From Candidatus Sulfobium mesophilum (GTDB taxonomy: Bacteria; Nitrospirota; Thermodesulfovibrionia; Thermodesulfovibrionales; UBA6898): a stretch of DNA of 64,000 bases. Both the position numbers and the translations under genes were made by a program. Of this stretch, positions 25,453-34,803 are shown in pieces. Position 1 is the stretch's first letter. Each line of letters begins with the position of its first letter. The notes beneath the pieces were generated by a model. The model was not told the origin of the DNA. It searched no databases and saw nothing but the letters and a program-made list of their open reading frames with translations. The stretch lies in NCBI GenBank assembly GCA_900302705.1, contig OUUY01000075.1:1-64000 (forward strand). The letters are read 5' to 3'.

Positions 25453-27525
25453 CTAGAGTCGGCCGGCGGTTCTGATCTTCTCATACATCTTTGCATTTTC
25501 AATGGCTATGCCGCCCTGCTCAGCAAGCGCAATTGCAAACTCTATCTCCTCCTGACGGAACAGACGAAATTCTCCGGTAAGGAGCCGCATGATTCCGATG
25601 ATTCTTCCCTGCACAACTATAGGGACAACGAGCATGCTCTTTATTCCTTCTTCCTTAGCAGCGTCGCGGTAAGAAATCCTTGGATCAGTAGTGGCGTCAT
25701 AGATAGCCAGCGGACTTCCTTCCAATGCTACAGATATGTTTTCCTCGGCGTCTACCGGTCCCCGGCTGAGGTAGCGCTCGCTGAGCCCGAAGGAGGCGAC
25801 AAGTTGAAGTTTGTTGCCGGAATCATCAAGCAGCCTGATCGTTGCAGCCTTTGTATTCATTATAAGGGGTATTTTCTTTACGATCATGTCAAGTACTTCC
25901 CTTACGTTAAGCGTCGAACTAATCGCTCTGGATACCTCCTGTATTGTTTTAAGGTACTCTATTTCGCGGTGTTGTCCCTCATACAAACGGGCGTTTTCTA
26001 TTGCGGTGCCGCACTGCTTTGCAAGCGACGCAGCAAAATCAATCTCTTCAGGAGAAAAATTCCTTGGATATCCGGTCAGCAGCCTCAGGACACCGATAAC
26101 CTTGCCCCGGGCAATGATCGGCAGCGTAAGCATGCTCTTAATGCCCTCTTCCTCAGCCTCTTTCTTATATCTTATCCTTGGGTCAGTGGCAGCGTCGCTG
26201 ATCGCAACGGGGTTCTCATTCAGGGCAGTCCTGACATTCTCCTCCGTATCAACCGGGCCCTTATTAAGGTATTTCTCGCTTAGGCCGTGCGCTGCCACAA
26301 GTTTCAACTCGGTGCCGGTTTCATTGAGGAGTCGGATTGTCGCCCCTTTCAGGTGCAAGACCTCCGGGATCTTCCTGACAATCAGATCAAGGACCTCACC
26401 GACGTTCAGGGTTCCGCTCACCGCATCGGTCACCGTCTGAAATACATTCAGGTATTCCCTCTCCTTTGAAACAGATTGTTCGAACATGCGGGCGTTGACT
26501 ATTGCAATGGCGGCCTGCTCAGCTATCGCCGCAACGAAGTTGAGGTCTTCATCTGAATATTCGACAGGTTCGCCTGTATACATCCTGAGCACGCCAATTA
26601 CCTCATCTTTGAACCGAAGCGGAATAGAAAGAATGCTCCGTATGCCCTCCCTTTCAGCATCCTTCCTGTACCTGGCGTTCCTGTCGGCCGTGATATCATA
26701 GATCGATACGGGCTTACCAGAGAGGGCGTCATCTATGCTAGCGTCATATTCTACCGGACCTTTGTTCACATATGCCGGGCTGAGGCCATGGTATGAGGCG
26801 ATTTCAAGCTGGTTTGTCTCCCTGTTGAGAAGTCTCAGGAGGCTCGCCTTGACGTTCATGACCCTTACCACGTTTGTTACGATGAGCTTCAGGACTTCTC
26901 CGAGGGAAAGGCTGGTACTTATCGCCTTACAGATGTTCTGGTAGTTCTCCAGATATATCTTCTTGGTGAATATCTTTTCTGCGCATATCGGGCACATTGA
27001 ATGGGTGAAATCTCCAAAGCCCTCATTGCTTAAAAAAACCTCAAGTTGCTCCCATGCTCCGCCATCTTGTCTGATTTTTTTGCACCATCCGCAGATCGGG
27101 ATAAGGCGTTTCAGTTTCTCTGACCTGAGTTGGAAGGGCCTGAGCCCCATAAAGGCCGAGACTTCCCTGAAAGCTATGACCACTCCTGCCAGCTTACCCG
27201 CCTGGTAAAGGGCAGAAATATTCTCCTCAACGAGAATCTTTCTGCCATCCTTTGTCCTGAGAAAAAGGTTTCTCCTGAGATGGCCGCTTTCCATACCGAC
27301 AGTCAGCGGGCACCCCAAATCACACAGAACATTGCCTTTTTCATCTTCATGGCCAAGAATATCAGTATAACAGTTTCGGCCAATCATTTCTTCCGGAGAG
27401 AACCCGGTAATGGCCGCAGCCCCCTGATTCCAGTAAAGGATCTTCCGGTTGCTGCCGACGAAGTATATGCCGTCGGCAATGTGGCAGAGTATCTGAGAGT
27501 GCATTTTCAGTTTCTTGTCGAACAT
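25453..27525 (-). CDS. PAS / Cys-motif / triple-GAF sensor protein without output domain
   Basis: Encodes 690 residues. A PAS domain (about 5-125) is followed by a cysteine motif (CGWCKKIR, then HSMCPICAEK) often found after sensor domains in delta-proteobacteria and Nitrospirota. Three GAF domains of about 165 residues then repeat almost the same sequence, each with LNxxEVLxxIV, RLL, the GLS..Y(V/L)..GPV(D/E) linker and a V/I-IGVLRLLTG strand. No kinase, GGDEF, HD or DNA-binding part follows, so the protein may act through protein contacts. No membrane segments are visible. The ribosome site is weak. It is transcribed alone. Confidence 0.85.
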   Translation of the reverse strand: MFDKKLKMHSQILCHIADGIYFVGSNRKILYWNQGAAAITGFSPEEMIGRNCYTDILGHEDEKGNVLCDLGCPLTVGMESGHLRRNLFLRTKDGRKILVEENISALYQAGKLAGVVIAFREVSAFMGLRPFQLRSEKLKRLIPICGWCKKIRQDGGAWEQLEVFLSNEGFGDFTHSMCPICAEKIFTKKIYLENYQNICKAISTSLSLGEVLKLIVTNVVRVMNVKASLLRLLNRETNQLEIASYHGLSPAYVNKGPVEYDASIDDALSGKPVSIYDITADRNARYRKDAEREGIRSILSIPLRFKDEVIGVLRMYTGEPVEYSDEDLNFVAAIAEQAAIAIVNARMFEQSVSKEREYLNVFQTVTDAVSGTLNVGEVLDLIVRKIPEVLHLKGATIRLLNETGTELKLVAAHGLSEKYLNKGPVDTEENVRTALNENPVAISDAATDPRIRYKKEAEEEGIKSMLTLPIIARGKVIGVLRLLTGYPRNFSPEEIDFAASLAKQCGTAIENARLYEGQHREIEYLKTIQEVSRAISSTLNVREVLDMIVKKIPLIMNTKAATIRLLDDSGNKLQLVASFGLSERYLSRGPVDAEENISVALEGSPLAIYDATTDPRISYRDAAKEEGIKSMLVVPIVVQGRIIGIMRLLTGEFRLFRQEEIEFAIALAEQGGIAIENAKMYEKIRTAGRL

Positions 27526-27625
27526 CGTTAAAAGAGCCCTTTCCCGAAGGTCTCACAAATGATCAGGAAAACAGCGCCCGGAAATGATTATAATTATATA
27601 TCAGATTGCAGGATTGTGAATTATT

Positions 27626-28378
27626 TTGTTAAAAGACCCTATTTATCCGGCTTTAAAGAAAAAGGCTACAGCCGTAGCCAGGCAGATAGGCCCGCCCTCC
27701 TTTTACCGGGCTCATAAAAAGCAGCTTGACAGTTCGCTGCGCTTCTTTTCTGAAAGCAAGGTGCTTTCACGGTGCAGGACTTACCTGGATGAATCAAGGA
27801 TGCATCCTGCGCATGGTATTCAGCACGCAGAGATGGTGGCTATAGAGGCGGGGGCTATTCTTGAGATCGAGTGTGCAGCGGCTGGGAAGGCGCAGCGGAA
27901 TGAAGAACTTACACTATGCGTTCAGATCGCGGGACTTTTTCATGACATCAAGCGCAATGAGGAAGACCATACGATCAAGGGCAGCAAAGAGACCGAAAAA
28001 ATCCTGGCTGATTTCGATCTTCATGATAAATATAAGCGTTACATATCCGCCGCTATAAGAAATCACGAGGCCTTCAAGGAGGTTATGTCCTCTGAGAACG
28101 AAGAAGCGAAACTGGTTAGCGACTCCCTTTACGACGCTGACAAGTTCCGCTGGGGTCCCGACAATTTCACTACGACCCTCTGGCTGATACTGGAATGCTC
28201 AAAGATATCTGCAAAAACGCTCTACGGCAATTTTATCGAAAAAATGGAGGGAGTGGAAAGGATAAAAGGCACGTTCAGAACAGATACAGGGCGGAGATTC
28301 GGTCCTGAATTTATCGATATCGGTATTAACATCGGAAATGAAATCTACCGTGAGATGGGCAATCTGCTAAGAGAATGA
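27626..28378 (+). CDS. HD-domain phosphohydrolase
   Basis: Encodes 250 residues from a TTG start; no ATG or GTG lies in frame upstream before a stop. HD-type metal ligands appear as HGIQHAEMV, LFHDIKRNEEDH, RNHEAF and the final DADKFRW, the layout of the HD superfamily acting on phosphate esters or nucleotides. The substrate is unknown. It ends 4 bp before ribF, so both are probably in one unit. A TATAAT-like element lies at about 27590. Confidence 0.75.
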   Translation: MLKDPIYPALKKKATAVARQIGPPSFYRAHKKQLDSSLRFFSESKVLSRCRTYLDESRMHPAHGIQHAEMVAIEAGAILEIECAAAGKAQRNEELTLCVQIAGLFHDIKRNEEDHTIKGSKETEKILADFDLHDKYKRYISAAIRNHEAFKEVMSSENEEAKLVSDSLYDADKFRWGPDNFTTTLWLILECSKISAKTLYGNFIEKMEGVERIKGTFRTDTGRRFGPEFIDIGINIGNEIYREMGNLLRE

Positions 28379-28382
28379 CAAG

Positions 28383-29333
28383 ATGATATTGATCACCGAC
28401 CTTAAAAATATAGAGAAGAAATTTAATAAAAGTATTCTGACCCTTGGAAACTTCGACGGTCTGCATATTGGACACCAGGAACTGGTGAGAATGATAATCA
28501 GCCGTGCAAAAGAGGTTGGGGCACTCAGCATGGTCGTCACCTTCAGACCCCATCCTCTTAAAATACTCGCTCCGGAGAAATGCCCTCCCCTGATAAGCAT
28601 CTACGAGGAAAAAATCAGGCTATTTGAGAAACTCGGCATTGATGTCCTTGTCAAGATACCCTTCACCGTCGAATTTTCGACCATGTCTCCGGAGGACTTC
28701 GTGAGAGATATATTATGCGGCATACTCGGAGCCAGCGAGATATTTGTTGGGTACAATTACCGCTTTGGAAAAGGAAGGGAGGGAGACATCAGAAAACTTA
28801 GGAGTCTCGGCGAAAAATATGGCTTCGCAGTGAGGGAGGTTACTCAGGTCGCAGTTGACGGCGAGGTTATCAGCAGCACGAAGATCCGAACTCTGATAAA
28901 GGAGGGAGACGTCGAGCATGCGGCAAAACTTCTCGGAAGGGCCTATGCGATTGCCGGCATAGTTGTAAGAGGGGACGGGAGGGGAAAGGGCCTCGGATTC
29001 CCCACCGCAAATATAGCGCCGAAGCATGCGTTGGTGCCTCCCGACGGGGTGTATGCGGTCAGGCTCCTCGTTCGAGAAAAGGCATATGACGGAATAGCAA
29101 ATATAGGCCTGCGGCCTACATTTAACAAAAAAACGCTGGCGATCGAGGTCAATATCTTCAATTTTAATGAGGACATCTACGGAGAGGACATCTCGCTATA
29201 CTTTATAAAAAAATTAAGAGATGAGAAAAAGTTCAAAGGAGCCGAGGCGCTCGTGACCCAGATACAATCCGATATAGAAATTGCCAGGGAGATTCTTGCC
29301 TCCCATCCCGCAGAGAACGGTTTTCCTCTATAA
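28383..29333 (+). CDS. ribF: bifunctional riboflavin kinase / FAD synthetase
   Basis: Encodes 316 residues. The N-terminal adenylyltransferase has LGNFDGLHIGHQEL and GYNYRFGKGREGD; the C-terminal flavokinase has GRGKGLGFPTANI and the NIGLRPTF motif. It turns riboflavin into FMN and then FAD in the cytoplasm. The length is typical. It lies 4 bp after the HD gene. No FMN riboswitch is seen before the unit. Confidence 0.95.
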   Translation: MILITDLKNIEKKFNKSILTLGNFDGLHIGHQELVRMIISRAKEVGALSMVVTFRPHPLKILAPEKCPPLISIYEEKIRLFEKLGIDVLVKIPFTVEFSTMSPEDFVRDILCGILGASEIFVGYNYRFGKGREGDIRKLRSLGEKYGFAVREVTQVAVDGEVISSTKIRTLIKEGDVEHAAKLLGRAYAIAGIVVRGDGRGKGLGFPTANIAPKHALVPPDGVYAVRLLVREKAYDGIANIGLRPTFNKKTLAIEVNIFNFNEDIYGEDISLYFIKKLRDEKKFKGAEALVTQIQSDIEIAREILASHPAENGFPL

Positions 29334-29401
29334 AACAGACCCGGACATTGTTGCCAATTCGTGCGTCTCAAGATACGTATACGGTAGGCTGATTTGCTGC
29401 C

Positions 29402-29430
29402 TTGATATTCGATCCGCTTGAGGCTAAGCT
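29402..29430 (+). promoter_or_regulatory. leaderless-type promoter of the CysC-like gene
   Basis: TTGATA (29402-29407) and TAAGCT (29425-29430) are 17 bp apart, and exactly 6 nt separate the -10 from the ATG at 29437. The only GAGG is 14 nt before the ATG, too far for a ribosome site. Confidence 0.5.
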
Positions 29431-29436
29431 TTCAAT

Positions 29437-29964
29437 ATGAGCGGTATTGCAGTTTGGATAACAGGTCTTCCCGGCAGTGGCAAAAGCAGTATAACCGATG
29501 CCTTAAAAGAGAGACATCCGGAGTTTATAGCCCTTAGAATGGACGAGGTGAGAAAGATCATAACACCCAGTCCCACGTACTCTGATGCGGAGCGCGATAT
29601 TGTTTATCGTTGTCTGGTGCTGTTGGCAACAAATCTGACTGAAGCCGGACATAACGTAATCATAGACGCCACCGGCAACCTCAGGAAATGGCGTGAACTT
29701 GCAAGATCCGTCATCCATAGTCTTGTTGAGGTCTATTTAAAGTGTGATATTGAGGAATGCAGGAAACGGGAGGCCCGCAGGCAGGACCCGCGGGGAGCGC
29801 CGCGGGACATCTACAAAAAAGGTGAATCCGGATGGCCAGTTCCAGGCATGAATGTGCCGTATGAAGAGCCAATTAGTCCTGAGATCATTATTGAAACAAG
29901 CAGCACATCAGTTGAGGCCGCAACAAATATTATCAGCGAACATATAAAAAAATTACTACGGTGA
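29437..29964 (+). CDS. cysC: adenylylsulfate kinase-like protein
   Basis: Encodes 175 residues. P-loop GLPGSGKSS at 10-18, the MDEVRK segment that replaces the usual LDGD, an IDATGN motif, and the YLKCDIEECRKREARRQDPRG lid region support APS kinase, which makes PAPS from APS and ATP. No ATP sulfurylase or other sulfate gene is near. Some CysC-like kinases instead act on sugars or metabolites in surface-polymer pathways, so the substrate is uncertain. It is a single gene, convergent with pilZ 11 bp away. Confidence 0.75.
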   Translation: MSGIAVWITGLPGSGKSSITDALKERHPEFIALRMDEVRKIITPSPTYSDAERDIVYRCLVLLATNLTEAGHNVIIDATGNLRKWRELARSVIHSLVEVYLKCDIEECRKREARRQDPRGAPRDIYKKGESGWPVPGMNVPYEEPISPEIIIETSSTSVEAATNIISEHIKKLLR

Positions 29965-29975
29965 GGCAGACCGTC

Positions 29976-30254
29976 TTAGTCAACGAACATAAGCCCCATC
30001 TTGTAGAGGTTATCGACATCTTTTTTGACCCATCTCACAGTCGCCCTCGTGAAAGGCACGGGAAGAGAACTCCTGACTTCCATGTTATCGCCTTCGTGAG
30101 GGCAGGAGTCAGAATAAACGCACATACCGGAATCGCTAATATTTGAGGTCACACCGATGAGGATTTCAGAGGATCGTCCTGGGAACCTGTAGGCAAAGGC
30201 ACTGACGTAAATCTTCCGATGATGTCTTCTTTCCTTTCCTTCATAGGATCCCAT
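29976..30254 (-). CDS. single-domain PilZ protein
   Basis: Encodes 92 residues that are almost entirely a PilZ domain. The c-di-GMP contact motif RRHHR (about 9-13) and NISDSG (about 38-43, matching D/NxSxxG) are both intact, so nucleotide binding is likely. Such stand-alone proteins act as adaptors for motility, type IV pili or polysaccharide output. The protein could serve the pilMNOPQ system in this window, but they are 23 kb apart. No ribosome site is visible; a promoter ends 5 nt before the ATG. Confidence 0.82.
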   Translation of the reverse strand: MGSYEGKERRHHRKIYVSAFAYRFPGRSSEILIGVTSNISDSGMCVYSDSCPHEGDNMEVRSSLPVPFTRATVRWVKKDVDNLYKMGLMFVD

Positions 30255-30259
30255 ACATA

Positions 30260-30288
30260 AATTTACCCGAGTGTAAGAAGATTGTCAA
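30260..30288 (-). promoter_or_regulatory. leaderless-type promoter of the PilZ gene
   Basis: On the minus strand, a perfect TTGACA (30288-30283), a 17-bp spacer and TAAATT (30265-30260) are followed by 5 nt and the ATG at 30254. Confidence 0.6.
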
Positions 30289-30334
30289 ACCGGCATAATG
30301 AAATAACTGATAGTATTTCAAAAAAGGAATATCG

Positions 30335-30541
30335 TTACCAGGTAAGCGAAAGAAGACAGCCTATGTCGGACTGCATTCGGTTGAATTTGCATTTTAAAAC
30401 CATACAGTCCTCAGAACGGTAGCAATATCCGTCTTTAATCACAACATGCACATCGATGCCTGTACTTTTCCTGTGCGGGCATGAAATGTGAAGTTTGCCC
30501 GTCGCTTCTGAAAAATGCTTTTCCAGGTAGACGGCTTTCAT
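30335..30541 (-). CDS. small Cys-containing protein of unknown function
   Basis: Encodes 68 residues with five cysteines (SCPH, GYC, EDC, LKC, GC) spread through a basic sequence; there is no signal peptide. I recognise no family. Support for a real gene is the promoter placed 5 nt before its ATG, like that of its neighbour pilZ. The cysteine spacing could bind a metal. It lies between pilZ and lptD, all on the minus strand. Confidence 0.5.
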   Translation of the reverse strand: MKAVYLEKHFSEATGKLHISCPHRKSTGIDVHVVIKDGYCYRSEDCMVLKCKFNRMQSDIGCLLSLTW

Positions 30542-30546
30542 GTTTT

Positions 30547-30573
30547 ATTATACATTTTCCTGGCGACTGTCGA
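30547..30573 (-). promoter_or_regulatory. leaderless-type promoter of the 68-residue protein gene
   Basis: On the minus strand, TCGACA (30573-30568), a short 15-bp spacer and a perfect TATAAT (30552-30547) are followed by AAAAC and the ATG at 30541. Confidence 0.5.
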
Positions 30574-30615
30574 TAAGGAAAGAAGACCGCAGGCTCCCCG
30601 AGACAAATTCCAGGC

Positions 30616-32592
30616 TTAAAGCGTGGGAGAATACTCCCGCATTTTCATCTGGGAACGGGATGAGATTCCTGCAAGATCGAATAGGACCTTCATCGTAAAG
30701 TCCCCCGGGCTTTTAACAGCCTCAAGTCGCAACCCCCAGCATTGTTTTTCGTACTTCACATCCACTCTGACATCCCTGAGGCCCGGCCCCTTTGCGTCGT
30801 ACCACGCCTGCCCGGCTATCTGCAGAGCTTTAAAGGGGCTGAACGCGACATAGGTCGTAAACATCATAATCTCATCTTTTCTGTTATACCTTTGACCAAA
30901 CACGAGGTTTGCCTCAAAGACTTTGAAATTAACGGAGGAGGTCACGGTATCGAGGCTCCCGGAGTATACGTCATAGGTCGCCTCCATCGTAAGAGGCACT
31001 GGTGACCTGACAACAACATCGAGTTTCAGAGGTTGAAATGGCCTTCCGCTATAGGTGTCGACCGGCTGGGTAAGCCGTATCGCAAACAATTCAGTGCCCT
31101 TCACCACAGCCCTGTTTAATATACTTAGTTCTATGTTCGAGGTCTTCCGGAAAAGCTCCGTAGAATCCAAAAGGGGGATATCGTTACTTGAACTGTAAAT
31201 AAAGTGGTACCTTACAGACGGCTCAACAATATGGGTAAAAGCAGAATAACTTCTGTAAAGCCTTGTATGGATGATCCCATCGTATTCGAACGCGCCTCTC
31301 TGTTTGAAGTTGTCCGTCTCCTCGTCCTGGTAGAAAGAATACGCAGTCCCCCTCAGCGCGGCCGTCTGGGTCAATACCACGTCCTTGCCCAGTGAATGCA
31401 GAATTCTCGGATAAATGTCCACTCTTCCGGCGGATGGCCCGCTCTCCCTCCAAATGTTGGCCGCGTTCATTGATGCAGAAAGCAGAAAGTCGCCAACGGG
31501 AGTATAATGCAATACGTAGCCTGCCTCCGGGAGTTTCTGGGGAGTCAAAGATGTATCGCCTTTGAGGTCCTGCCAGTACTGGGAGAGGAGGTAGAGCCTC
31601 GAGTCATTCAGATTTAAGTTCAACTCGCCGGTTGATTCGAGATAACGGAGAGTACGAATGTCCCTTCGGGTGCTGAATTGCTGATAGAACTCTTTGTCGT
31701 TGACATAATTAACATTGAGATACCCTCCAAGGCCTTCTGAATGACGGTTTTCGTAAAGCCCCCTGACCTCCCAAAAATCCTTTTCAAGCTCGGTATCATA
31801 TATGTGATAAGCCCACCAGTTGCCGGTCGCACCGCCCGGTTCAACGAAGCGATATTCAAGTCCGCTCCCTATCCCTCGCTTACTGTAGGCGTCTAAAACA
31901 ACCGTCAAGTCTCTGTTTTCGGCAAACGCCCAATAAAAAGGAAGGGTGAGCGATACCCCGCGTTTTTTGCTGTTTGAAACAAGAGGCATCAAAAAACCAG
32001 TTTGACGGTCTTTTAAAAATGGAGCCCATAAATATGGAGTATAGAGAACTGGGAGGTCTTTAATCCGGAAAGTCGCATTAGTTGCTATGACCTTTTTTTC
32101 TGCAATTGCATTAACGTCCTTGCCCTTAAAGCACCACTCAGGCACAGGCGCGTCACAGGTAGTAATGGTGGCATCCGGGCTGTAATAGTAATCTTCAGCC
32201 CTCTTCTCTATCTCTTTCCCGGAGATGTGATAATTATATTTCTTATAAAACACCTCGGCATCAAAGAGAGTGCCGGTTTTGGCGTCCAGGTTCATCTCGG
32301 CCTTGCCCGCCTTTATTGAAGCATCGGCGTCATTATATTGCACATGGCCAAAAGCAACAGCCTCGGAAGAGTCTTCATAGAAAGTGATTTCATCGGATTT
32401 TAGGATGGCCCCGTCACGTTCAACGCTCGCGGATCCCGTGGCAACGTACTTCTGAGTCTCGCCGAAATATTCGAGCTTATCGGAAGTTATGACTGTATTA
32501 GCGGCAAGACAAAATGTAGTGAATAGTGAACAGGAAAAAAAGATCAGCGAAACAAAAAACAACAGACAGTTGCGTGTTATATTGCCCTTCAC
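30616..32592 (-). CDS. lptD: LPS assembly outer-membrane protein LptD
   Basis: Encodes 658 residues with a signal peptide (about 1-30) and a GTG start behind AGAGG. An OstA/LptA-like N-terminal domain (ITSDKLEYFGETQKYVATGSA) is followed by a large beta-barrel with the conserved KDLPVLYTPYLWAPF and GFLMPLV segments. Cysteines near TTCDAP and PEWCF and one near the C-terminus could form the stabilising disulfides. With LptE it inserts LPS into the outer leaflet. It shows that the organism has a diderm envelope with LPS. It lies 61 bp after folC. Confidence 0.92.
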   Translation of the reverse strand: MKGNITRNCLLFFVSLIFFSCSLFTTFCLAANTVITSDKLEYFGETQKYVATGSASVERDGAILKSDEITFYEDSSEAVAFGHVQYNDADASIKAGKAEMNLDAKTGTLFDAEVFYKKYNYHISGKEIEKRAEDYYYSPDATITTCDAPVPEWCFKGKDVNAIAEKKVIATNATFRIKDLPVLYTPYLWAPFLKDRQTGFLMPLVSNSKKRGVSLTLPFYWAFAENRDLTVVLDAYSKRGIGSGLEYRFVEPGGATGNWWAYHIYDTELEKDFWEVRGLYENRHSEGLGGYLNVNYVNDKEFYQQFSTRRDIRTLRYLESTGELNLNLNDSRLYLLSQYWQDLKGDTSLTPQKLPEAGYVLHYTPVGDFLLSASMNAANIWRESGPSAGRVDIYPRILHSLGKDVVLTQTAALRGTAYSFYQDEETDNFKQRGAFEYDGIIHTRLYRSYSAFTHIVEPSVRYHFIYSSSNDIPLLDSTELFRKTSNIELSILNRAVVKGTELFAIRLTQPVDTYSGRPFQPLKLDVVVRSPVPLTMEATYDVYSGSLDTVTSSVNFKVFEANLVFGQRYNRKDEIMMFTTYVAFSPFKALQIAGQAWYDAKGPGLRDVRVDVKYEKQCWGLRLEAVKSPGDFTMKVLFDLAGISSRSQMKMREYSPTL

Positions 32593-32653
32593 CCTCTGTG
32601 TTTATCCTTTCACATTTTCGGTCTGACTTCTCAGATCTTACCGCTTAGTGTCT

Positions 32654-33961
32654 CTATTCCCTGAGCTTAGTGAGCACGCCTTTGTTTCCGAAAAATTCCT
32701 TCGCCTCGCCGATGGTATAAAAGGATCCTGTAATTACAATAAGGTCCCCCGGAATGCAAAGTTCTTCTGCCTTTTTTACAGCCTCAGCAACGTTTGATAC
32801 AACAATGGACTCATACCCTTTGGCTGTTGCAAGCGCAGCCAACCGTTCCGGAAGGGCAGACCGCCCATACGCAGGCGCGGTAAACAATATTTTAGATGCA
32901 ACCGGCAGAAGAGGATCCAATATGCCTTCGACATCCTTATCGCCCATTACGCCTGCAACCAGGATGATCCTTTTATATTTCTTAAGAGCGGTCTTTCCAA
33001 GATACTCCGAGAGGGCAGTTGCGGCCTGGGGATTATGGGCACCGTCAATCAGGACCGGCGGCTCATCATTAATTATTTCCAACCTGCCGGGCCACTGAAC
33101 AGTAGACAGTCCCCTTCTTATATCGCACTTCATACGGGGATATTTGGCCATAAGTATCTCAACCGTTTTCATCGCCATTGAAGCATTATCAGCCTGATAT
33201 CTGCCTGCCAAAGGAACGTCAAGGTCTTCATAGCACCCTTCGCCGCGATAACTAAATGATATCCCGTCCAGAGATTCTGATACAACCTCTGCCATAAACG
33301 ATTCCCCGTGAGTATATAACATCGATCCTCGCTCCTTTGACGCCTTTTCGATGACCTTGATTGCCGCTGCCTCCTGCAAGGCTGACACAACAGGAACTCC
33401 TGTCTTTATGATGCCCGTCTTTTCGGAAGCTATCTCTGCCAGCGTTTTACCGAGAAACTCGCAATGATCAAGGCCTATCCTCGTAATAACAGAAACTTCC
33501 GGGATTATAATGTTCGTTGCGTCAAGCCTTCCGCCTAATCCTGTTTCAATCACGGCCCACTCAACACCCATCTTTCTGAAATGGAGAAAGGCCATTGTGG
33601 TAACTACTTCGAAAAAGGTAGGAGAAAAATCCTCGGTCCTTTCCGCTGCTGTCCTGACTTCTTCTGCAAGAGAGATGACATCGCTTTCTGAAATTTCCTC
33701 ACCATTGATTCTGATCCTTTCAGTAAAACTGACAAGGTGGGGCGATGAAAAAAGACCGGTCCTCAGGCCAGCGGTCTTGAGGATGGAAGCAATCATAGCT
33801 GAGGTGGAACCCTTCCCATTGGTGCCGGCCACATGGACTGACCTAAAGGAGCGCTGCGGATTATCAAAGGCAGACATGAGCTTCCGGATATTATCAAGGC
33901 CGAATTTCATGCCGTGCTTTTGAAGGCCGTAAAGATATTCGATCGCCCGCGAGTAACTCAT
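32654..33961 (-). CDS. folC: folylpolyglutamate / dihydrofolate synthase
   Basis: Encodes 435 residues. ATP site HVAGTNGKGSTSAM (about 43-56), the folate loop region and the DGAHNPQA motif are conserved, as in Mur-ligase-related FolC. It adds glutamate to dihydropteroate and folates. The ATG overlaps the accD stop by 4 nt, a common accD-folC coupling in bacteria. Confidence 0.94.
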   Translation of the reverse strand: MSYSRAIEYLYGLQKHGMKFGLDNIRKLMSAFDNPQRSFRSVHVAGTNGKGSTSAMIASILKTAGLRTGLFSSPHLVSFTERIRINGEEISESDVISLAEEVRTAAERTEDFSPTFFEVVTTMAFLHFRKMGVEWAVIETGLGGRLDATNIIIPEVSVITRIGLDHCEFLGKTLAEIASEKTGIIKTGVPVVSALQEAAAIKVIEKASKERGSMLYTHGESFMAEVVSESLDGISFSYRGEGCYEDLDVPLAGRYQADNASMAMKTVEILMAKYPRMKCDIRRGLSTVQWPGRLEIINDEPPVLIDGAHNPQAATALSEYLGKTALKKYKRIILVAGVMGDKDVEGILDPLLPVASKILFTAPAYGRSALPERLAALATAKGYESIVVSNVAEAVKKAEELCIPGDLIVITGSFYTIGEAKEFFGNKGVLTKLRE

Positions 33962-34791
33962 ACAAGCAATTCTATGATCTTTGCGACGGTTTTCCTGATA
34001 TCTTTTCTGTCGACGATTTTATCTATAAAACCATGCTCAAGCAAAAATTCAGCCCGCTGGAAGTCTTCAGGCAGTTGCTGCTTTATGGTCTGCTCTATGA
34101 CACCCTTGCCCGCAAAGCCTATAAGGCTCTTTGGCTCGGCTAATATCACGTCCCCAAGCATGGCAAAACTCGCAGTGACCCCGCCGAATGTCGGGTCTGC
34201 AAGGACCGAAATGAACAGCATCCCACTGTCCTTTAATCTTCCCACCGCGGCCGATACCCGCGCCATCTGCATCAGCGAAAAGATCCCCTCCTGCATCCTT
34301 GCTCCGCCGGAAGAAGCAACAGTAATGAGAGGCTTGCCAGTTTCGGTAGCTGCCTCTGCAGCCCTCATTATCTTTTCTCCTACTACCGATCCCATGCTGC
34401 CGCCTATAAAGGAAAAATCCATGATTACGAGGACGACCTGATGTCCCTCCACCGTAGCTTCTCCTGAAATTGCAGCATCTTCAAGACCTGTTTTTATCTT
34501 GTTTTCTCTAAGCTTATCCTTATATAAGGTCTTGTCCTTAAAATTGAGCGGGTCTCCGGAAGAAAGCCCTGCATCCATCTCAACAAAGCTGCCTTCGTCA
34601 ACAAGGAGTTCCAGGCGCTCCTTGGCACTAATCCTGAAGTGGTAATTACACTTGGGGCATATTCTAAGGTTCTTATCTATCTCTTTCTTATAGATGATCT
34701 CCCGACAGCTCTCGCACTTTACCCATAGCCCCTCGGGTATCTTAACCTTCTTGTCGGTCTTTATCTCTTTGCTTTTCTTAAACCACGCCAT
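33958..34791 (-). CDS. accD: acetyl-CoA carboxylase carboxyltransferase subunit beta
   Basis: Encodes 277 residues. The N-terminal zinc ribbon (VKCESCREI and RICPKCNYHF) and the crotonase-like core (SGGARMQEGIFSLMQMA, PTFGGVTASFAMLGD) are intact. With AccA it moves carboxyl from biotin to acetyl-CoA for fatty acid synthesis; accA is not in the window. It overlaps folC and follows trpA and a possible 42-residue frame. Confidence 0.95.
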   Translation of the reverse strand: MAWFKKSKEIKTDKKVKIPEGLWVKCESCREIIYKKEIDKNLRICPKCNYHFRISAKERLELLVDEGSFVEMDAGLSSGDPLNFKDKTLYKDKLRENKIKTGLEDAAISGEATVEGHQVVLVIMDFSFIGGSMGSVVGEKIMRAAEAATETGKPLITVASSGGARMQEGIFSLMQMARVSAAVGRLKDSGMLFISVLADPTFGGVTASFAMLGDVILAEPKSLIGFAGKGVIEQTIKQQLPEDFQRAEFLLEHGFIDKIVDRKDIRKTVAKIIELLV

Positions 34792-34803
34792 TTATTTACC
34801 CTA

